Shown here: positions 9,176 through 19,800 of the stretch, in pieces
How positions within the stretch are numbered: position 1 is the stretch's first letter
Layout: each line of letters starts with the position of its first letter
Assembly (NCBI GenBank): GCA_016185015.1
Contig: JACPOI010000002.1
Location: 115,213 to 179,212 of the forward strand
Reading direction: 5' to 3'
Source: Burkholderiales bacterium
Lineage (GTDB): Bacteria; Pseudomonadota; Gammaproteobacteria; Burkholderiales; Burkholderiaceae_C
DNA length: 64,000 bases
Notes under the pieces: model-generated
What the model saw: only the letters and a program-made list of their open reading frames with translations
Told to the model about the DNA's origin: nothing
Databases searched by the model: none
Position numbers and translations under genes: made by a program

Positions 9176-9203
9176 ATAGTAGCACGCGCGATCCGATTTG
9201 AAT
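9176..9203 (-). promoter_or_regulatory. Candidate promoter for the msh operon
   Basis: On the minus strand a TACTAT -10-like hexamer (9176-9181) lies about 35 bp before the mshE ATG. An ATTCAA hexamer sits 16 nt upstream as a poor -35. A small palindrome CGATTTGAATCG overlaps the -35. The call is based on position and one good hexamer only. Confidence 0.3.
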
Positions 9204-9230
9204 CGCCCGCGGGCCCACAGAAGCGGCAAA

Positions 9231-9860
9231 TCAGTGCAAATGTCGCGGTTTGCGACCGCCGCCGTGGCCGCCACCATGCCCGCCGCCGGAGCCGCGGGGT
9301 GGCTTGCCGATCTCGAGCGAGTTGACCAGCGAGTCGAAGCGCTGACCGAACAGGCGGTCCACCTCGCTGACCACACCACCGAGCTCGGAGGCGTCGAAGT
9401 GACGCTCCATCAGGCTGATCACGTCCTGCACCAGCAGGTCGCGCTGCACTTGCATGATGGCGGCCGGGTTGGGACCGACGAACATCATCATGAAATCATC
9501 ACGCGACTGCGCGCTGGGCTCGGCTTCGTCCTCATCGAACTCGGTATCGTAGAAGGTGACTTCGATGGCGGCCCCGGCCTGCGACAGCTCGTTGAGGTTC
9601 ATGCACATCTCGTCGAGCGACTGGCGGAAATCCTCGTCGCCGATCACGGTCCAGCACAGCTGCAGCATGTGTTCCTGCGGGTCGAAGCGTATGCCCGGCT
9701 CGTCCTCGTAGTGACTCGGGGCGCCATCCGTCAGCGAGCGCGCCCCGGCGTATTTCCACAAGGGCTTGAGCGTTTCCTCCAGCTGGTCGAAGCCGACCTC
9801 CGGGCGCAAGAGCACCTGACCATGGACATGGATTTCAAAAGGAGCGTCGTAGCTTGCCAT
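9231..9860 (-). CDS. Unrecognised acidic protein with Gly/His-rich tail
   Basis: 209 aa from ATG 9860, chosen because a GAGAGAA purine stretch lies just upstream and the product opens MASYDAPFEIHVHGQV. I do not recognise the family with confidence. The first 180 residues are acidic and soluble-looking, with no signal peptide or membrane helix, a run of three Met (DDFMMMFVG) and a predicted helical second half. The last 23 residues are a GGGHGGGH-type tail ending in basic and His residues, which could bind metal. It stands alone between the tRNA cluster and mshE. Base composition and codon use match its neighbours. A Burkholderiales-restricted DUF family is likely. Confidence 0.75.
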   Translation of the reverse strand: MASYDAPFEIHVHGQVLLRPEVGFDQLEETLKPLWKYAGARSLTDGAPSHYEDEPGIRFDPQEHMLQLCWTVIGDEDFRQSLDEMCMNLNELSQAGAAIEVTFYDTEFDEDEAEPSAQSRDDFMMMFVGPNPAAIMQVQRDLLVQDVISLMERHFDASELGGVVSEVDRLFGQRFDSLVNSLEIGKPPRGSGGGHGGGHGGGRKPRHLH

Positions 9861-9895
9861 CGTGTTCTCTCTGTGTTGCCCCGTGCCAATCATCA

Positions 9896-9988
9896 AACCA
9901 ACACCGAATCCGCGCAAGCCGGGATCGAACCCGCGCGCGCAGCGCGCTTCGTCATGACCGCCCTTGGGCGTGCCGGTTCGCGATTGCC
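9896..9988 (-). repeat. Degenerate tRNA-Leu tail repeat, distal copy
   Basis: A 93-bp copy of the unit described for 9989-10095. On the minus strand it keeps the hairpin-forming CGGTTTGGCAATCGCGAACCG and the T-arm-like GCGGGTTCGATCCCGGC. It has lost about 14 bp including the acceptor/CCA segment. It lies directly before the gene at 9231-9860, so it may form part of that gene's leader. Confidence 0.7.
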
Positions 9989-10095
9989 AAACCGATATCG
10001 CAAATTGAAATTATGGTGCCTCGAGCCGTCATCGAACCCGCGCGTCTTGCGCGCCTCGTCAACACCGCCTCAAGGCGTGTCGGTTCGAAATTGCC
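9989..10095 (-). repeat. tRNA-Leu tail repeat, proximal copy
   Basis: A 107-bp unit immediately downstream of tRNA-Leu(TAA). On the minus strand it contains a T-arm-like GGGTTCGATGACGGC, the exact acceptor-plus-CCA stretch GGCTCGAGGCACCATA, and a 9-bp inverted repeat (GTGTCGGTT / AACCGACAC) in its upstream half. It is a tandem duplication of the tRNA 3' end plus trailer, comparable to the repeats behind E. coli tyrT. It has no D-arm or anticodon arm, so it is not a functional tRNA. Confidence 0.8.
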
Positions 10096-10120
10096 AAACC
10101 GACACCGAAAAACGAAAGTA

Positions 10121-10212
10121 TGGTGCCTCGAGCCGGAATCGAACCGGCACGCCCCATTTCTGGAAGCGGCGGATTTTAAGTCCGCTGTGTCTACCAATTT
10201 CACCATCGAGGC
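10121..10212 (-). tRNA. tRNA-Leu(TAA)
   Basis: 92 nt including the encoded CCA. The 7-bp acceptor pairs GCCTCGA with TCGAGGC. The anticodon TAA sits in GACTTAAAATC, there is a long class II variable arm, and the T-loop is GGTTCGATTCC. It is the last gene of the tRNA cluster and is followed by tail repeats. Confidence 0.96.
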
Positions 10213-10299
10213 CATGCCGCCCTTGCATTGTCCTGCAAATGGCAGCAGCGGCCCAAGTGGTCGCGGCGCTTGCGGACAGGGGCACAAAAGCATGTGAAA

Positions 10300-10375
10300 T
10301 GGAGCGGGAGAAGAGTCTCGAACTCTCGACCTCAACCTTGGCAAGGTTGCGCTCTACCAACTGAGCTACTCCCGC
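10300..10375 (-). tRNA. tRNA-Gly(GCC), second copy
   Basis: 76 nt with encoded CCA. Acceptor GCGGGAG pairs with CTCCCGC, the anticodon loop is CTTGCCAAG, and the T-loop is GTTCGAGAC. It is nearly identical to the Gly gene at 10536-10611 and differs at only two positions, which form one acceptor base pair (G7-C here, A7-T there). Confidence 0.97.
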
Positions 10376-10383
10376 ATGGAGTC

Positions 10384-10457
10384 TGGAGGCGCGGGCCGGA
10401 GTCGAACCGACCTACACGGATTTGCAATCCGGTGCATAACCGCTTTGCTACCGCGCC
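10384..10457 (-). tRNA. tRNA-Cys(GCA)
   Basis: 74 nt with encoded CCA. Acceptor GGCGCGG pairs with CCGCGCC, the anticodon loop is ATTGCAAAT, and the T-arm is GTCGGTTCGACTCCGGC. It is 8 bp upstream of the second tRNA-Gly in transcription order, so the two are co-transcribed. Confidence 0.97.
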
Positions 10458-10499
10458 AGGATTTCGTTGCCACCGGCCTGGGGCCGGTTTTCCTTCAAT

Positions 10500-10528
10500 A
10501 AAAAAGGGAAGCAGGCGCTTCCCTTTTT
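10500..10528. terminator. Bidirectional hairpin terminator between tRNA-Gly and tRNA-Cys
   Basis: A-run, stem GGGAAGC / GCTTCCC with a 4-nt loop, then T-run. The arrangement is symmetric, so it can terminate in either direction. On the minus strand it would end the lon-proximal tRNA-Gly transcript and imply a separate promoter for Cys-Gly-Leu. Confidence 0.7.
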
Positions 10529-10535
10529 CGGAATC

Positions 10536-10611
10536 TGGAGCGGGAAAAGAGTCTCGAACTCTCGACCTCAACCTTGGCAAGGTTGCGCTCTACCAACTGA
10601 GCTATTCCCGC
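10536..10611 (-). tRNA. tRNA-Gly(GCC), first copy
   Basis: 76 nt with encoded CCA and the same anticodon and loops as the second copy. The acceptor is GCGGGAA paired with TTCCCGC. It lies 65 bp past the lon stop and is followed by a strong hairpin terminator. Confidence 0.97.
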
Positions 10612-10675
10612 GTTTCAAGCCTCAAATTATAGCGGCATTTTTTAACTTTTGCAAAAGGCCGCCAAAAATTTTGAC

Positions 10676-13111
10676 TCAGTGCTTGATCGAGTCCTGCACC
10701 GGTGCCACGGCCGGGGCCACCGGTGCAGCAACCGCCGGCTCCTCGTCCGGCAAGGGCGTCGGCTTGCGCTCCAGCGCGACCTCCAGCACCTTGTCGATCC
10801 AGCGCACTGGCACGATGTCCAGACCGCTCTTCACGTTGTCAGGGATTTCCTGCAGGTCCTTGACGTTCTCCTCGGGGATCAGCACCGTCTTGATGCCACC
10901 GCGCAGCGCCGCCAGCAGCTTTTCCTTCAGGCCGCCGATGGCCGTGACCTCGCCGCGCAAGGTGATCTCGCCGGTCATGGCCACGTCACCGCGCACGGGA
11001 ATCCCTGTGAGTGCCGACACCATGGACGTTGTCATGGCGGCTCCGGCACTCGGGCCGTCCTTGGGCGTGGCGCCATCGGGCACGTGGATGTGCATGTCGC
11101 GCTTCTCGAAGTATTCGTCCGGGATGCCCAACTGGCGGGAACGACTGCGCACCACGGTGCGGGCCGCCTCGACCGACTCCTTCATCACGTCGCCCAGCGA
11201 ACCCGTGCGTGTGATCACGCCCTTGCCGGGCATCAGCGCCGTCTCGATGGTCAGCAGGTCGCCACCGACCTCGGTCCACGCCAGCCCGACCACCTGCCCG
11301 ACCTGGTTCTGCTGCTCCGCACGTCCATAGCTGAACTTGCGCACGCCCAGATAGTCGTTGAGGTTCTCGGCCGAGACCTTGACCAGCGGCTGCAGTTTCT
11401 TAAGCTGCAGGCCCTTGACCACCTTGCGGCAGATCTTGGAGATCTCGCGCTCCAGCGAACGCACGCCCGCCTCGCGGGTGTAGTAACGCACGATGTCGCG
11501 CAGGGCGTCCTCGGCGATCAGCAGCTCTTCTTCCTTGACGCCGTTGTTCTTCAGCTGCTTGGGCAGCAGGTAACGTTGGGCGATGTTGACCTTCTCGTCC
11601 TCCGTGTAACCGGACAGGCGGATCACTTCCATGCGGTCCAGCAAGGCCGGCGGGATGTTCATGGAGTTGGATGTCGCCACGAACATCACGTCGCTCAGGT
11701 CAAAGTCGACCTCCACGTAGTGGTCACCGAACTTGTTGTTCTGCTCGGGATCCAGCACCTCCAGCAGCGCACTGGACGGGTCGCCACGGAAGTCGGTGCC
11801 CAGCTTGTCGATCTCGTCGAGCAGGAACAGCGGATTGCGCGTACCAGCCTTGGTCAGGCTTTGCAGCACCTTGCCCGGCATGGCGCCGATATAGGTGCGA
11901 CGGTGGTCGCGGATCTCGGCCTCGTCACGCATGCCGCCTAGCGCCATGCGCACGTACTTGCGCCCGGTGGCCTTGGCCACCGACTGGCCCAGCGAGGTCT
12001 TGCCCACACCCGGCGGGCCGACGAGGCACAGGATGGGCGCCTTGACCTTGTCCACACGCTGTTGCACAGCAAGATATTCAAGGATGCGGTCCTTGACCTT
12101 TTCCAGGCCGAAGTGGTCTTCGTTGAGCACCGCTTCGGCATTGGCCAGGTCGTGCTTGATCTTGGTCTTCTTGCTCCAGGGCAGGCCGACCAGGGTGTCG
12201 ATGTAGTTGCGCACCACGGTCGCTTCGGCCGACATGGGCGACATCAGCTTGAGCTTCTTCAGTTCGGCGTCGGCCTTCTTGCGCGCCTCGGCCGGCATGC
12301 GGGCCGCCTTGATCTTCTTCTCGATTTCTTCGATGTCGGCCCCGTCCTCGCCCTCGCCCAGTTCCTTCTGGATGGCCTTGACCTGCTCGTTCAGGTAGAA
12401 ATCGCGCTGGTTCTTCTCCATCTGGCGCTTGACGCGGCCACGGATGCGCTTGTCGACGTTGAGGATGTCAACCTCGCGCTCGATCTGCTCGAACAGGTTC
12501 TCCAGGCGCTCCTTGATGTCGGACAGGCTCAACACGGTCTGCTTGTTCTCCAGCTTGAGCGGGAGGTGTGCAGCAATGGTGTCGGCCAGGCGGCCCTGAT
12601 CGTCGATGCTGGAGATCGAGGTGAGGATCTCGGGCGGAATCTTCTTGTTGAGCTTGACGTACTGGTCAAACTGCTGCATCACGGCGCGGCGCAGGGCCTC
12701 GATCTCGCTGGTCTGCTTGTGCTCGCCTGCCCCCGCCTCGGCGGGCGCCTGCACCGGCGTGACGGTGGCGGTGAAATGCGTTTCGCCGTCGATGATCTTG
12801 TCGACCAGGGCACGCTGCTGCCCTTCGACCAGCACCTTCACGGTGCCATCAGGCAGCTTGAGCATCTGCAGGATGGTGGACACGCAGCCGACTTCGAACA
12901 TGTCGGAGACTTGCGGCTCGTCCTTGGCAGCGGCCTTCTGCGCCACCAGCATGATGCGGCGCTCGGCCTCCATGGCCGACTCAAGCGCCTTGATGCTCTT
13001 GGGGCGGCCCACGAAGAGCGGGATCACCATGTGCGGGAAGATCACGACATCGCGCAGCGGCAACAGCGGCAACTCGATGGGCGTGGCAGGCAGAGGGGTA
13101 TGACCGGACAT
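10676..13111 (-). CDS. lon: Lon ATP-dependent protease
   Basis: 811 aa, full family length. LAN substrate-binding domain about residues 14-215, coiled coil 225-290, AAA+ domain with Walker A GPPGVGKT at 365-372 and Walker B-like FLLDEIDK near 429-436. The C-terminal protease domain has the dyad Ser688 (PKDGPSAG) and Lys731 (GGLKEK). An Ala/Pro/Val-rich tail of about 30 residues follows and is not part of the core. Cytosolic homohexamer that degrades misfolded and regulatory proteins. It lies downstream of clpX with its own sigma-32 type promoter, so it is probably heat-inducible. Confidence 0.97.
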   Translation of the reverse strand: MSGHTPLPATPIELPLLPLRDVVIFPHMVIPLFVGRPKSIKALESAMEAERRIMLVAQKAAAKDEPQVSDMFEVGCVSTILQMLKLPDGTVKVLVEGQQRALVDKIIDGETHFTATVTPVQAPAEAGAGEHKQTSEIEALRRAVMQQFDQYVKLNKKIPPEILTSISSIDDQGRLADTIAAHLPLKLENKQTVLSLSDIKERLENLFEQIEREVDILNVDKRIRGRVKRQMEKNQRDFYLNEQVKAIQKELGEGEDGADIEEIEKKIKAARMPAEARKKADAELKKLKLMSPMSAEATVVRNYIDTLVGLPWSKKTKIKHDLANAEAVLNEDHFGLEKVKDRILEYLAVQQRVDKVKAPILCLVGPPGVGKTSLGQSVAKATGRKYVRMALGGMRDEAEIRDHRRTYIGAMPGKVLQSLTKAGTRNPLFLLDEIDKLGTDFRGDPSSALLEVLDPEQNNKFGDHYVEVDFDLSDVMFVATSNSMNIPPALLDRMEVIRLSGYTEDEKVNIAQRYLLPKQLKNNGVKEEELLIAEDALRDIVRYYTREAGVRSLEREISKICRKVVKGLQLKKLQPLVKVSAENLNDYLGVRKFSYGRAEQQNQVGQVVGLAWTEVGGDLLTIETALMPGKGVITRTGSLGDVMKESVEAARTVVRSRSRQLGIPDEYFEKRDMHIHVPDGATPKDGPSAGAAMTTSMVSALTGIPVRGDVAMTGEITLRGEVTAIGGLKEKLLAALRGGIKTVLIPEENVKDLQEIPDNVKSGLDIVPVRWIDKVLEVALERKPTPLPDEEPAVAAPVAPAVAPVQDSIKH

Positions 13112-13136
13112 GGGTAAACCTTTAGTTGACCTGTTG

Positions 13137-13165
13137 AATATGGATTGCGAATGGGAATTTTCAAC
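13137..13165 (-). promoter_or_regulatory. Sigma-32 type heat-shock promoter of lon
   Basis: On the minus strand GTTGAAA (13159-13165), a 14-nt spacer, then TCCATATT (13137-13144). This matches the sigma-32 pattern CTTGAAA-N13/14-CCCCATNT closely. It lies 26 bp before the lon ATG, giving a short leader. Confidence 0.7.
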
Positions 13166-13232
13166 CCGGCTTTGATTATGAGACGGGCTGCTAGGTCAAA
13201 TCCATGAAGGTGGGGCAGGAAAACCCGCTGGT

Positions 13233-14498
<1,266 letters not shown>

Positions 14499-14599
14499 GG
14501 GGGGAACGCCTTTTCGGTTTTTCCGAATCTATGATAACCATGCGGCGCCCGCCCCCGGCTAGGGACTGGCGCCAGAAAACAACAAACCCGACCAGCGGC

Positions 14600-15232
14600 T
14601 CAGGGACGCTTGGCGATGACCTGGTCGACCAGGCCATAGTCCTTGGCTTCGTCGGCCGAGAGGTAATAGTCCCGCTCGGTGTCGCGCTCGATCTTGTCCA
14701 GCGGCTGGCCGGTGCGCTCGGCCAGGATCTTGTTGAGCTGCTCGCGGGTCTTGAGGATCTCGCGGGCATGGATCTCGATCTCGGTGGCCTGGCCCTGGGT
14801 CCCACCCAGCGGCTGGTGGATCATGACCTTGGAATTGGGCAGCGAGAAGCGCTTGCCCTTGGCCCCTGCGGCCAGCAGGAAGGCCCCCATGCTGGCGGCC
14901 ATGCCGACGCACAGCGTGGACACGTCGGGCTTGATGAAGTTCATGGTGTCAAAGATCGCCATGCCGGCGCTGACCGAGCCACCGGGCGAGTTGATGTAGA
15001 AGGAGATGTCCTTGTCGGGGTTCTCGCTCTCCAGGAACAGCAGCTGCGCCACGACCAGATTGGCGGTCTGGTCATTGACCGGGCCAACCAGAAACACCAC
15101 GCGCTCCTTGAGCAGGCGCGAATAGATGTCGTAGGAACGCTCGCCGCGGCCCGACTGCTCGATCACCATCGGGATCATGCCCAGGGCCTGGGTGTCCAGG
15201 GCGCCGTTGTATGCACTGTTGCGCAGATTCAT
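14600..15232 (-). CDS. clpP: ClpP protease subunit
   Basis: 210 aa from ATG 15232, with GGAG five nt upstream; an in-frame upstream ATG at 15328 would add 32 non-conserved residues. The catalytic triad is Ser114 (GMAASMGAF), His139 (VMIHQP) and Asp188 (ERDTERD). The N-terminal propeptide-like segment and the handle helix are present. It forms the 14-subunit proteolytic chamber used with ClpX. It is located between tig and clpX as in many proteobacteria. Confidence 0.97.
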   Translation of the reverse strand: MNLRNSAYNGALDTQALGMIPMVIEQSGRGERSYDIYSRLLKERVVFLVGPVNDQTANLVVAQLLFLESENPDKDISFYINSPGGSVSAGMAIFDTMNFIKPDVSTLCVGMAASMGAFLLAAGAKGKRFSLPNSKVMIHQPLGGTQGQATEIEIHAREILKTREQLNKILAERTGQPLDKIERDTERDYYLSADEAKDYGLVDQVIAKRP

Positions 15233-15283
15233 GCTCACTCCAAATATGGGGTCTACTTTACCGAAAAATGCCGGCCCCAAATG

Positions 15284-15311
15284 ACATGGGGCCTGTCGCC
15301 CGGACTGCAAG
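15284..15311 (-). promoter_or_regulatory. Sigma-32 type heat-shock promoter of clpP
   Basis: On the minus strand CTTGCAG (15305-15311), a 13-nt spacer, then CCCCATGT (15284-15291). The -10 element is a perfect consensus match and the -35 differs at one core position. It lies in the tig-clpP gap, 51 bp before the clpP ATG. Confidence 0.65.
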
Positions 15312-15351
15312 CCCGGCGCAAGCCCCACCCGCTGGGATCACGGTACCTGGA

Positions 15352-16662
15352 TCAGGCCTGGCCCATCAGTTCGTCGAAAGAAATGGCCTTTTCGCTCACC
15401 TTGGCCTTGGACAGCACGAAGTCGGTGACGTTGTTCTCGATCACCACGGCTTCAACCTCGGCCATGCGGCGGTTGTCGCCCAGGTACCAGCGCTTTACGT
15501 CTTCCGGGCGCTCGTAGCTGGCGGCCAGCTCATCCACGTGGGCCTTGATCTGGTCCGGGGTGGCGTGCAGGTTGTTCACACGCACCAGTTCGGCCACCAC
15601 CAGGCCCAGGCGCACACGACGCTCGGCTTGCGGCTGGAACATTTCGCCGGGGATCGGGGCCTTGTCGGCGTCCTTGATGCCACGCTGCTTCAGGTCTTCG
15701 CGCGCGCCTTCAACCATGCGGTCGATCTCGGCCTGCACGATGGACTTGGGCAGGTCCAGCTCGGCCTTGGCCACCAGGGCGTCCATGACGGCCTGCTTGT
15801 TGCGGGCGGCCAGGCGCGACTTGACCTCGCGCTCCAGGTTCTTCTTGATGTCGGCGTTCAGGGCAGCCACGGTGCCTTCGGCCACGCCCAGCGACTTGGC
15901 CAGGGCGTCATTGACTTCAGGCAGGTGGGCCGCTTCGATCTTCTTCACGGTCACCAGGAAATCGGCGGTCTTGCCGGCCACGTCCTGGCCATGGTAGTCG
16001 GCCGGGAAAGCCAGGGGGAAGGTCTTGCTTTCGCCAGACTTCATGCCGCGCACGGCATCCTCGAATTCCTTGAGCATCTGGCCTTCGCCGACCAGGAACT
16101 GGAAGTCGTCAGCCTTGCCGCCGGCAAAGGGCTCGCCGTCGATCTTGCCTTCGAAGTCGATCGTCACGCGGTCGCCGTCCTGGGCGGCGGTGTCCATGGC
16201 ACGCTGGGCAAAGGTGCGGCGCTGCTTGCGCAGGATGTCCAGGGTCTTCTGGATGGCGCTCTCGCTCACCTCGGAATTCAGCTTCTCGATCTCGGCACCG
16301 GCCAGGTCACCGATCTTGACTTCCGGATAGACCTCGAACACGGCATCGAAGCTCACCTCGCCGGCCGGTGCGCCTTCCTTCTCGGTGATGCTGGGCTGGC
16401 CCGCCACGCGCAGCTTGGCCTCGTTGGCGGCCAGGGCAAAAGCCTCGCCGACCTTGTCGTTCAGCACTTCGTAGTGCACGGAATAGCCGTAGCGCTGGGT
16501 CACCACGTTCATCGGCACCTTGCCGGGACGGAAACCGTCCATCTTGACGGTGCGGGCCAGCTTCTTGAGGCGCGTCTCGACTTCGGACTGGATGGCTGCC
16601 AGCGGCAGGCTCAGGGTGATCTTGCGCTCGAGCTTCTCGAGGGTTTCAACGGTAACGGCCAT
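15352..16662 (-). CDS. tig: Trigger factor chaperone
   Basis: 436 aa. N-terminal ribosome-binding domain with the signature GFRPGKVP near residue 43. FKBP-type peptidyl-prolyl isomerase domain about 160-245 (GDRVTIDFEG, FPLAFP). C-terminal chaperone arms follow. It binds ribosomal protein L23 at the exit tunnel and shields nascent chains. It opens the tig-clpP-clpX-lon proteostasis block and follows tRNA-Leu(TAG). Confidence 0.97.
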   Translation of the reverse strand: MAVTVETLEKLERKITLSLPLAAIQSEVETRLKKLARTVKMDGFRPGKVPMNVVTQRYGYSVHYEVLNDKVGEAFALAANEAKLRVAGQPSITEKEGAPAGEVSFDAVFEVYPEVKIGDLAGAEIEKLNSEVSESAIQKTLDILRKQRRTFAQRAMDTAAQDGDRVTIDFEGKIDGEPFAGGKADDFQFLVGEGQMLKEFEDAVRGMKSGESKTFPLAFPADYHGQDVAGKTADFLVTVKKIEAAHLPEVNDALAKSLGVAEGTVAALNADIKKNLEREVKSRLAARNKQAVMDALVAKAELDLPKSIVQAEIDRMVEGAREDLKQRGIKDADKAPIPGEMFQPQAERRVRLGLVVAELVRVNNLHATPDQIKAHVDELAASYERPEDVKRWYLGDNRRMAEVEAVVIENNVTDFVLSKAKVSEKAISFDELMGQA

Positions 16663-16689
16663 GATGACTCACTCCAATCAATTCAAAAA

Positions 16690-16722
16690 CGGGGTCGGCC
16701 CGCAGGCTAGTCTGCGGCCGGA
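16690..16722 (-). terminator. Possible hairpin terminator between tRNA-Leu and tig
   Basis: On the minus strand a GGCCGCAG / CTGCGGGCC stem (one bulge) is followed, after GACCCCG, by TTTTTG. It could end the tRNA-Leu transcript before tig. The T-run is displaced by 7 nt, so the call is tentative. Confidence 0.35.
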
Positions 16723-16723
16723 C

Positions 16724-16810
16724 TGGTGCGCGGGGGGGGACTCGAACCCCCACACCATTGCTGGCGTCAGGACCTAAACCTGGTGCGTCTACCAATTTCG
16801 CCACCCGCGC
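16724..16810 (-). tRNA. tRNA-Leu(TAG)
   Basis: 87 nt with encoded CCA. Acceptor GCGCGGG pairs with CCCGCGC, anticodon TAG sits in GGTTTAGGTC, there is a class II variable arm, and the T-loop is GGTTCGAGTCC. It is transcribed toward tig. Confidence 0.96.
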
Positions 16811-16815
16811 GGGTC

Positions 16816-16850
16816 CAAACAAAAGGGGAGGTCCGACAGACCTCCCCATG
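16816..16850 (-). terminator. Rho-independent terminator of the RND efflux operon
   Basis: A perfect 9-bp stem GGGGAGGTC / GACCTCCCC with a 5-nt loop. On the minus strand it is followed by TTTTGTTT. It sits between the RND permease stop and tRNA-Leu. Confidence 0.85.
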
Positions 16851-16895
16851 AAATCGGTCAACCGGGTATTTTAACCCGGCCAGGAGACCGCCGTT

Positions 16896-19800
16896 TCATC
16901 TCAAACCAGGCACTACCGGTGTCTCGCGTTTCACACGAAACCAAGCAGCGTACATGGCCGGCAAAGCCAGCAAGGTCAGCACCGTGGCGACAATCAGGCC
17001 GCCCATGATGGCCACGGCCATGGGGCCCCAGAACACCGAGCGCGACAGCGGGATCATGGCCAGCACGGCGGCGGCGGCGGTCAGCACGATGGGGCGCAGG
17101 CGGCGCACGGCCGACTCCACGATGGCGTCCCAGGCCGGGATGCCGGCAGCGCGGTCCTGCTCGATCTGGTCGATCAGGATCACCGAGTTGCGCTGGATCA
17201 TGCCCATGAGGGCGATCACGCCGAGCAGGGCCACGAAGCCGAAGGGGCGGTTGAGCACCAGCAGCGCCCCGGCCACCCCGGCCAGACCCAAGGGCCCGGT
17301 CAGGAACACCAGCATCGCGCGGCTGAAGCTCTGCAACTGCAGCATCAGCAGCGTGAAGGTGATGAAGAGCATCAGCGGCATGCCGGCGGCGATCGAGCCC
17401 GTGCCCTTGCTGCTTTCCTCCACCGCGCCGGCCACTTCGATGCGATAGCCGGTGAGACCCGCGGCATGCCATTGGGACTCCAGGGCGCGCAGCGATGGCA
17501 GCAGCTCGGCCGTCAAGGTGGCGCCCTGCATGCCTTCCACGGCGTCGGACTGCACGGTGATGCCGAACTCGCGGTTCTCGCGCCACATCACGCCCGGCTC
17601 CCAGGTGAAAACCGGCTTGGCGATCTGCGTCAGCGGAATGGAACGGCCGCTGGCCGTCGGCAGGTAGGCGTTGGCCAGGTCGGTCAGGGCGTTGCGCTCG
17701 TCCAGGGGCTGGCGCAGCACGATGTCGATCAGCTTGTCGCCCTCGCGGTACTGGCCCACGTTCTGGCCGGCCAGCAAGGTGCGCGAGGCCTGAGCGATGG
17801 ACTGGCTGCTCACGCCCAGGGCGCGCGCCTTGGCCTGGTCGACCTCCAGGCGCAGCACCTTGACCGATTCGTTCCAGTTGTCGTTGACACCGCGCGTGTT
17901 GGCGCTCTCGCGCATCACGGCCTTGACCTCGTCGGCACGCGCACGCAGCACGGCCGGATCGGCACCCACCACGCGGAATTGCACCGGATAGGGCACCGGC
18001 GGCCCGTTGGGCAGCAGCTTGACGCGGCCACGTGCCTCCGGGAATTCCTGGGCCAGCAAGGTCGGCAGCTGCACGCGCAGGGTTTCACGCGTCTTGAGGT
18101 CTTTGGGCAGCACGATGAATTGCGAGACATTGGTCTGCGGAAAGACCTGGTCCAGCGGCAGGTAAAAACGGGGCACACCTGAACCCACCCAGGCGCTCAC
18201 CGCATTTACCCCCGTCAGGGCCATCAGGCGTTTTTCGACGCGTTGTGTCGTTTCCTCATTGGCGGCAAAAGACGTGCCCTCGGGGAACCAGAGGTCGACC
18301 AGGATTTCCGGCCGGCTCGAATCGGGGAAGAACTGCTGCTGCACCTTGCCCATGCCGGCAATGCCCAGCGCAAAGGTCAGCACGGTGGCGCCGATGGTGA
18401 GCCAGCGATGCTTGACGCACCAGTTCACGGTAGCGCGAAATCGCTGGTAGAAAGGCGTGTCGAAGTGCTCGTGCGGACCATCGGCCGGATCCGGCTGGGC
18501 CGAAGAATGGTGAGGCTGGGCTTTGAGCAGCAGCGTGCCGAGGTAGGGCACAAAATAGACCGACACGATCCAGCTCAGCACCAGCGCCAGCGCAGTGACG
18601 CCGAAGATGGCAAAGGTGTACTCGCCCACGGCCGACTTGGCCATGCCGATGGGCAGGAATCCGGCAGCGGTGATCAGCGTGCCCGTCAGCATGGGCATGG
18701 CCGTGATCTCGTAAGCGAAGGTGGCCGCGCGCACCTTGTCGTAGCCCTCCTCCATCTTGCGCACCATCATCTCCACGGCAATGATGGCGTCGTCCACCAG
18801 CAGTCCCAGGGCAATGATCAGAGAACCGAGCGATATCTTGTGCAGGCCGATGCCCCAGTACTGCATGCCCAGGAAGGTCAGGGCCAGCACCAGGGGTATG
18901 GTGATGCCCACCACCAGGCCGGGCCGCATGTCCACGTAATAACGTTTCCAGAGCGGCAGGTGGCTCGCGTTCTGGTGCTTGTGCAGCCCCAGGCTGATGA
19001 AGCTGACAGCCAGCACGATGAGCACTGCCTCGATGAGCACGCCGACGAATTCATTGACCGAGGTGGAAACGGCCCTGGGCTGGTCCTGCAGCTGCACCAG
19101 CTGGATGCCGGCAGGCAGGGTCTTTTCGATACGGTCCGTGGTCTTGCGCAGCGACTTGCCCAGGGCAATGATGTCCCCGCCCTTGGCCATGGAAATCCCC
19201 AAGGCGATGACCTGCTGGCCCTGGTGCCGCACCTTGATGGCGGCCGGGTCCACGTAGCCCCGCTTGATCTCGGCGATATCGCCCAGGCGCAGCTGGTTGC
19301 CCGTGCTGCCGCGGATGGGCATGGCACGCAGCTGGCCCACGGCCTCGAACTGGCCGGCCACCCGCACCTGCACCACGTCCAGCGGCGTCTGCACCGCGCC
19401 GGCGCTCTCCACCGCGTTCTGCTGGCCCAGCTGGGCCAGCACCTGGTTCAGGTCCAGGCCGAGCTGCGAGAGGCGCTTTTGCGAAATCTCGATGTAGAGC
19501 TTCTCGTCCTGCACCCCGAAGAGTTCCACCTTGGCCACGTCGGGCACCCGCAGGAGCTGCTGGCGCACATCGTCGGCAAAGACCTTCACTTCGGCATCGC
19601 TGAAGCCGTCGGACTGCAGCGCGTAGATCACGCCGTAGACATCACCGAACTCATCATTGAAGAAAGGCCCCTGGATGCCGCCGGGCAGCGTGCCCCGCAT
19701 ATCGCCGATCTTCTTGCGCACCGTGTACCAGGTGTTGGCCACCACGGCCGCCTGGGTCGAGTCCTTGAGCTGGAAGATGATCTGCGACTCACCCGGCTTG

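Noticed and set aside
9896..10123. CRISPR array
   Set aside because: Only two or three divergent copies, no spacers of fixed length and no cas genes; the unit is the tRNA 3' end.
9896..10212. Integration site of a lost mobile element at tRNA-Leu
   Set aside because: The repeats are tandem and immediately adjacent; no integrase, cargo or flanking direct repeats are visible.
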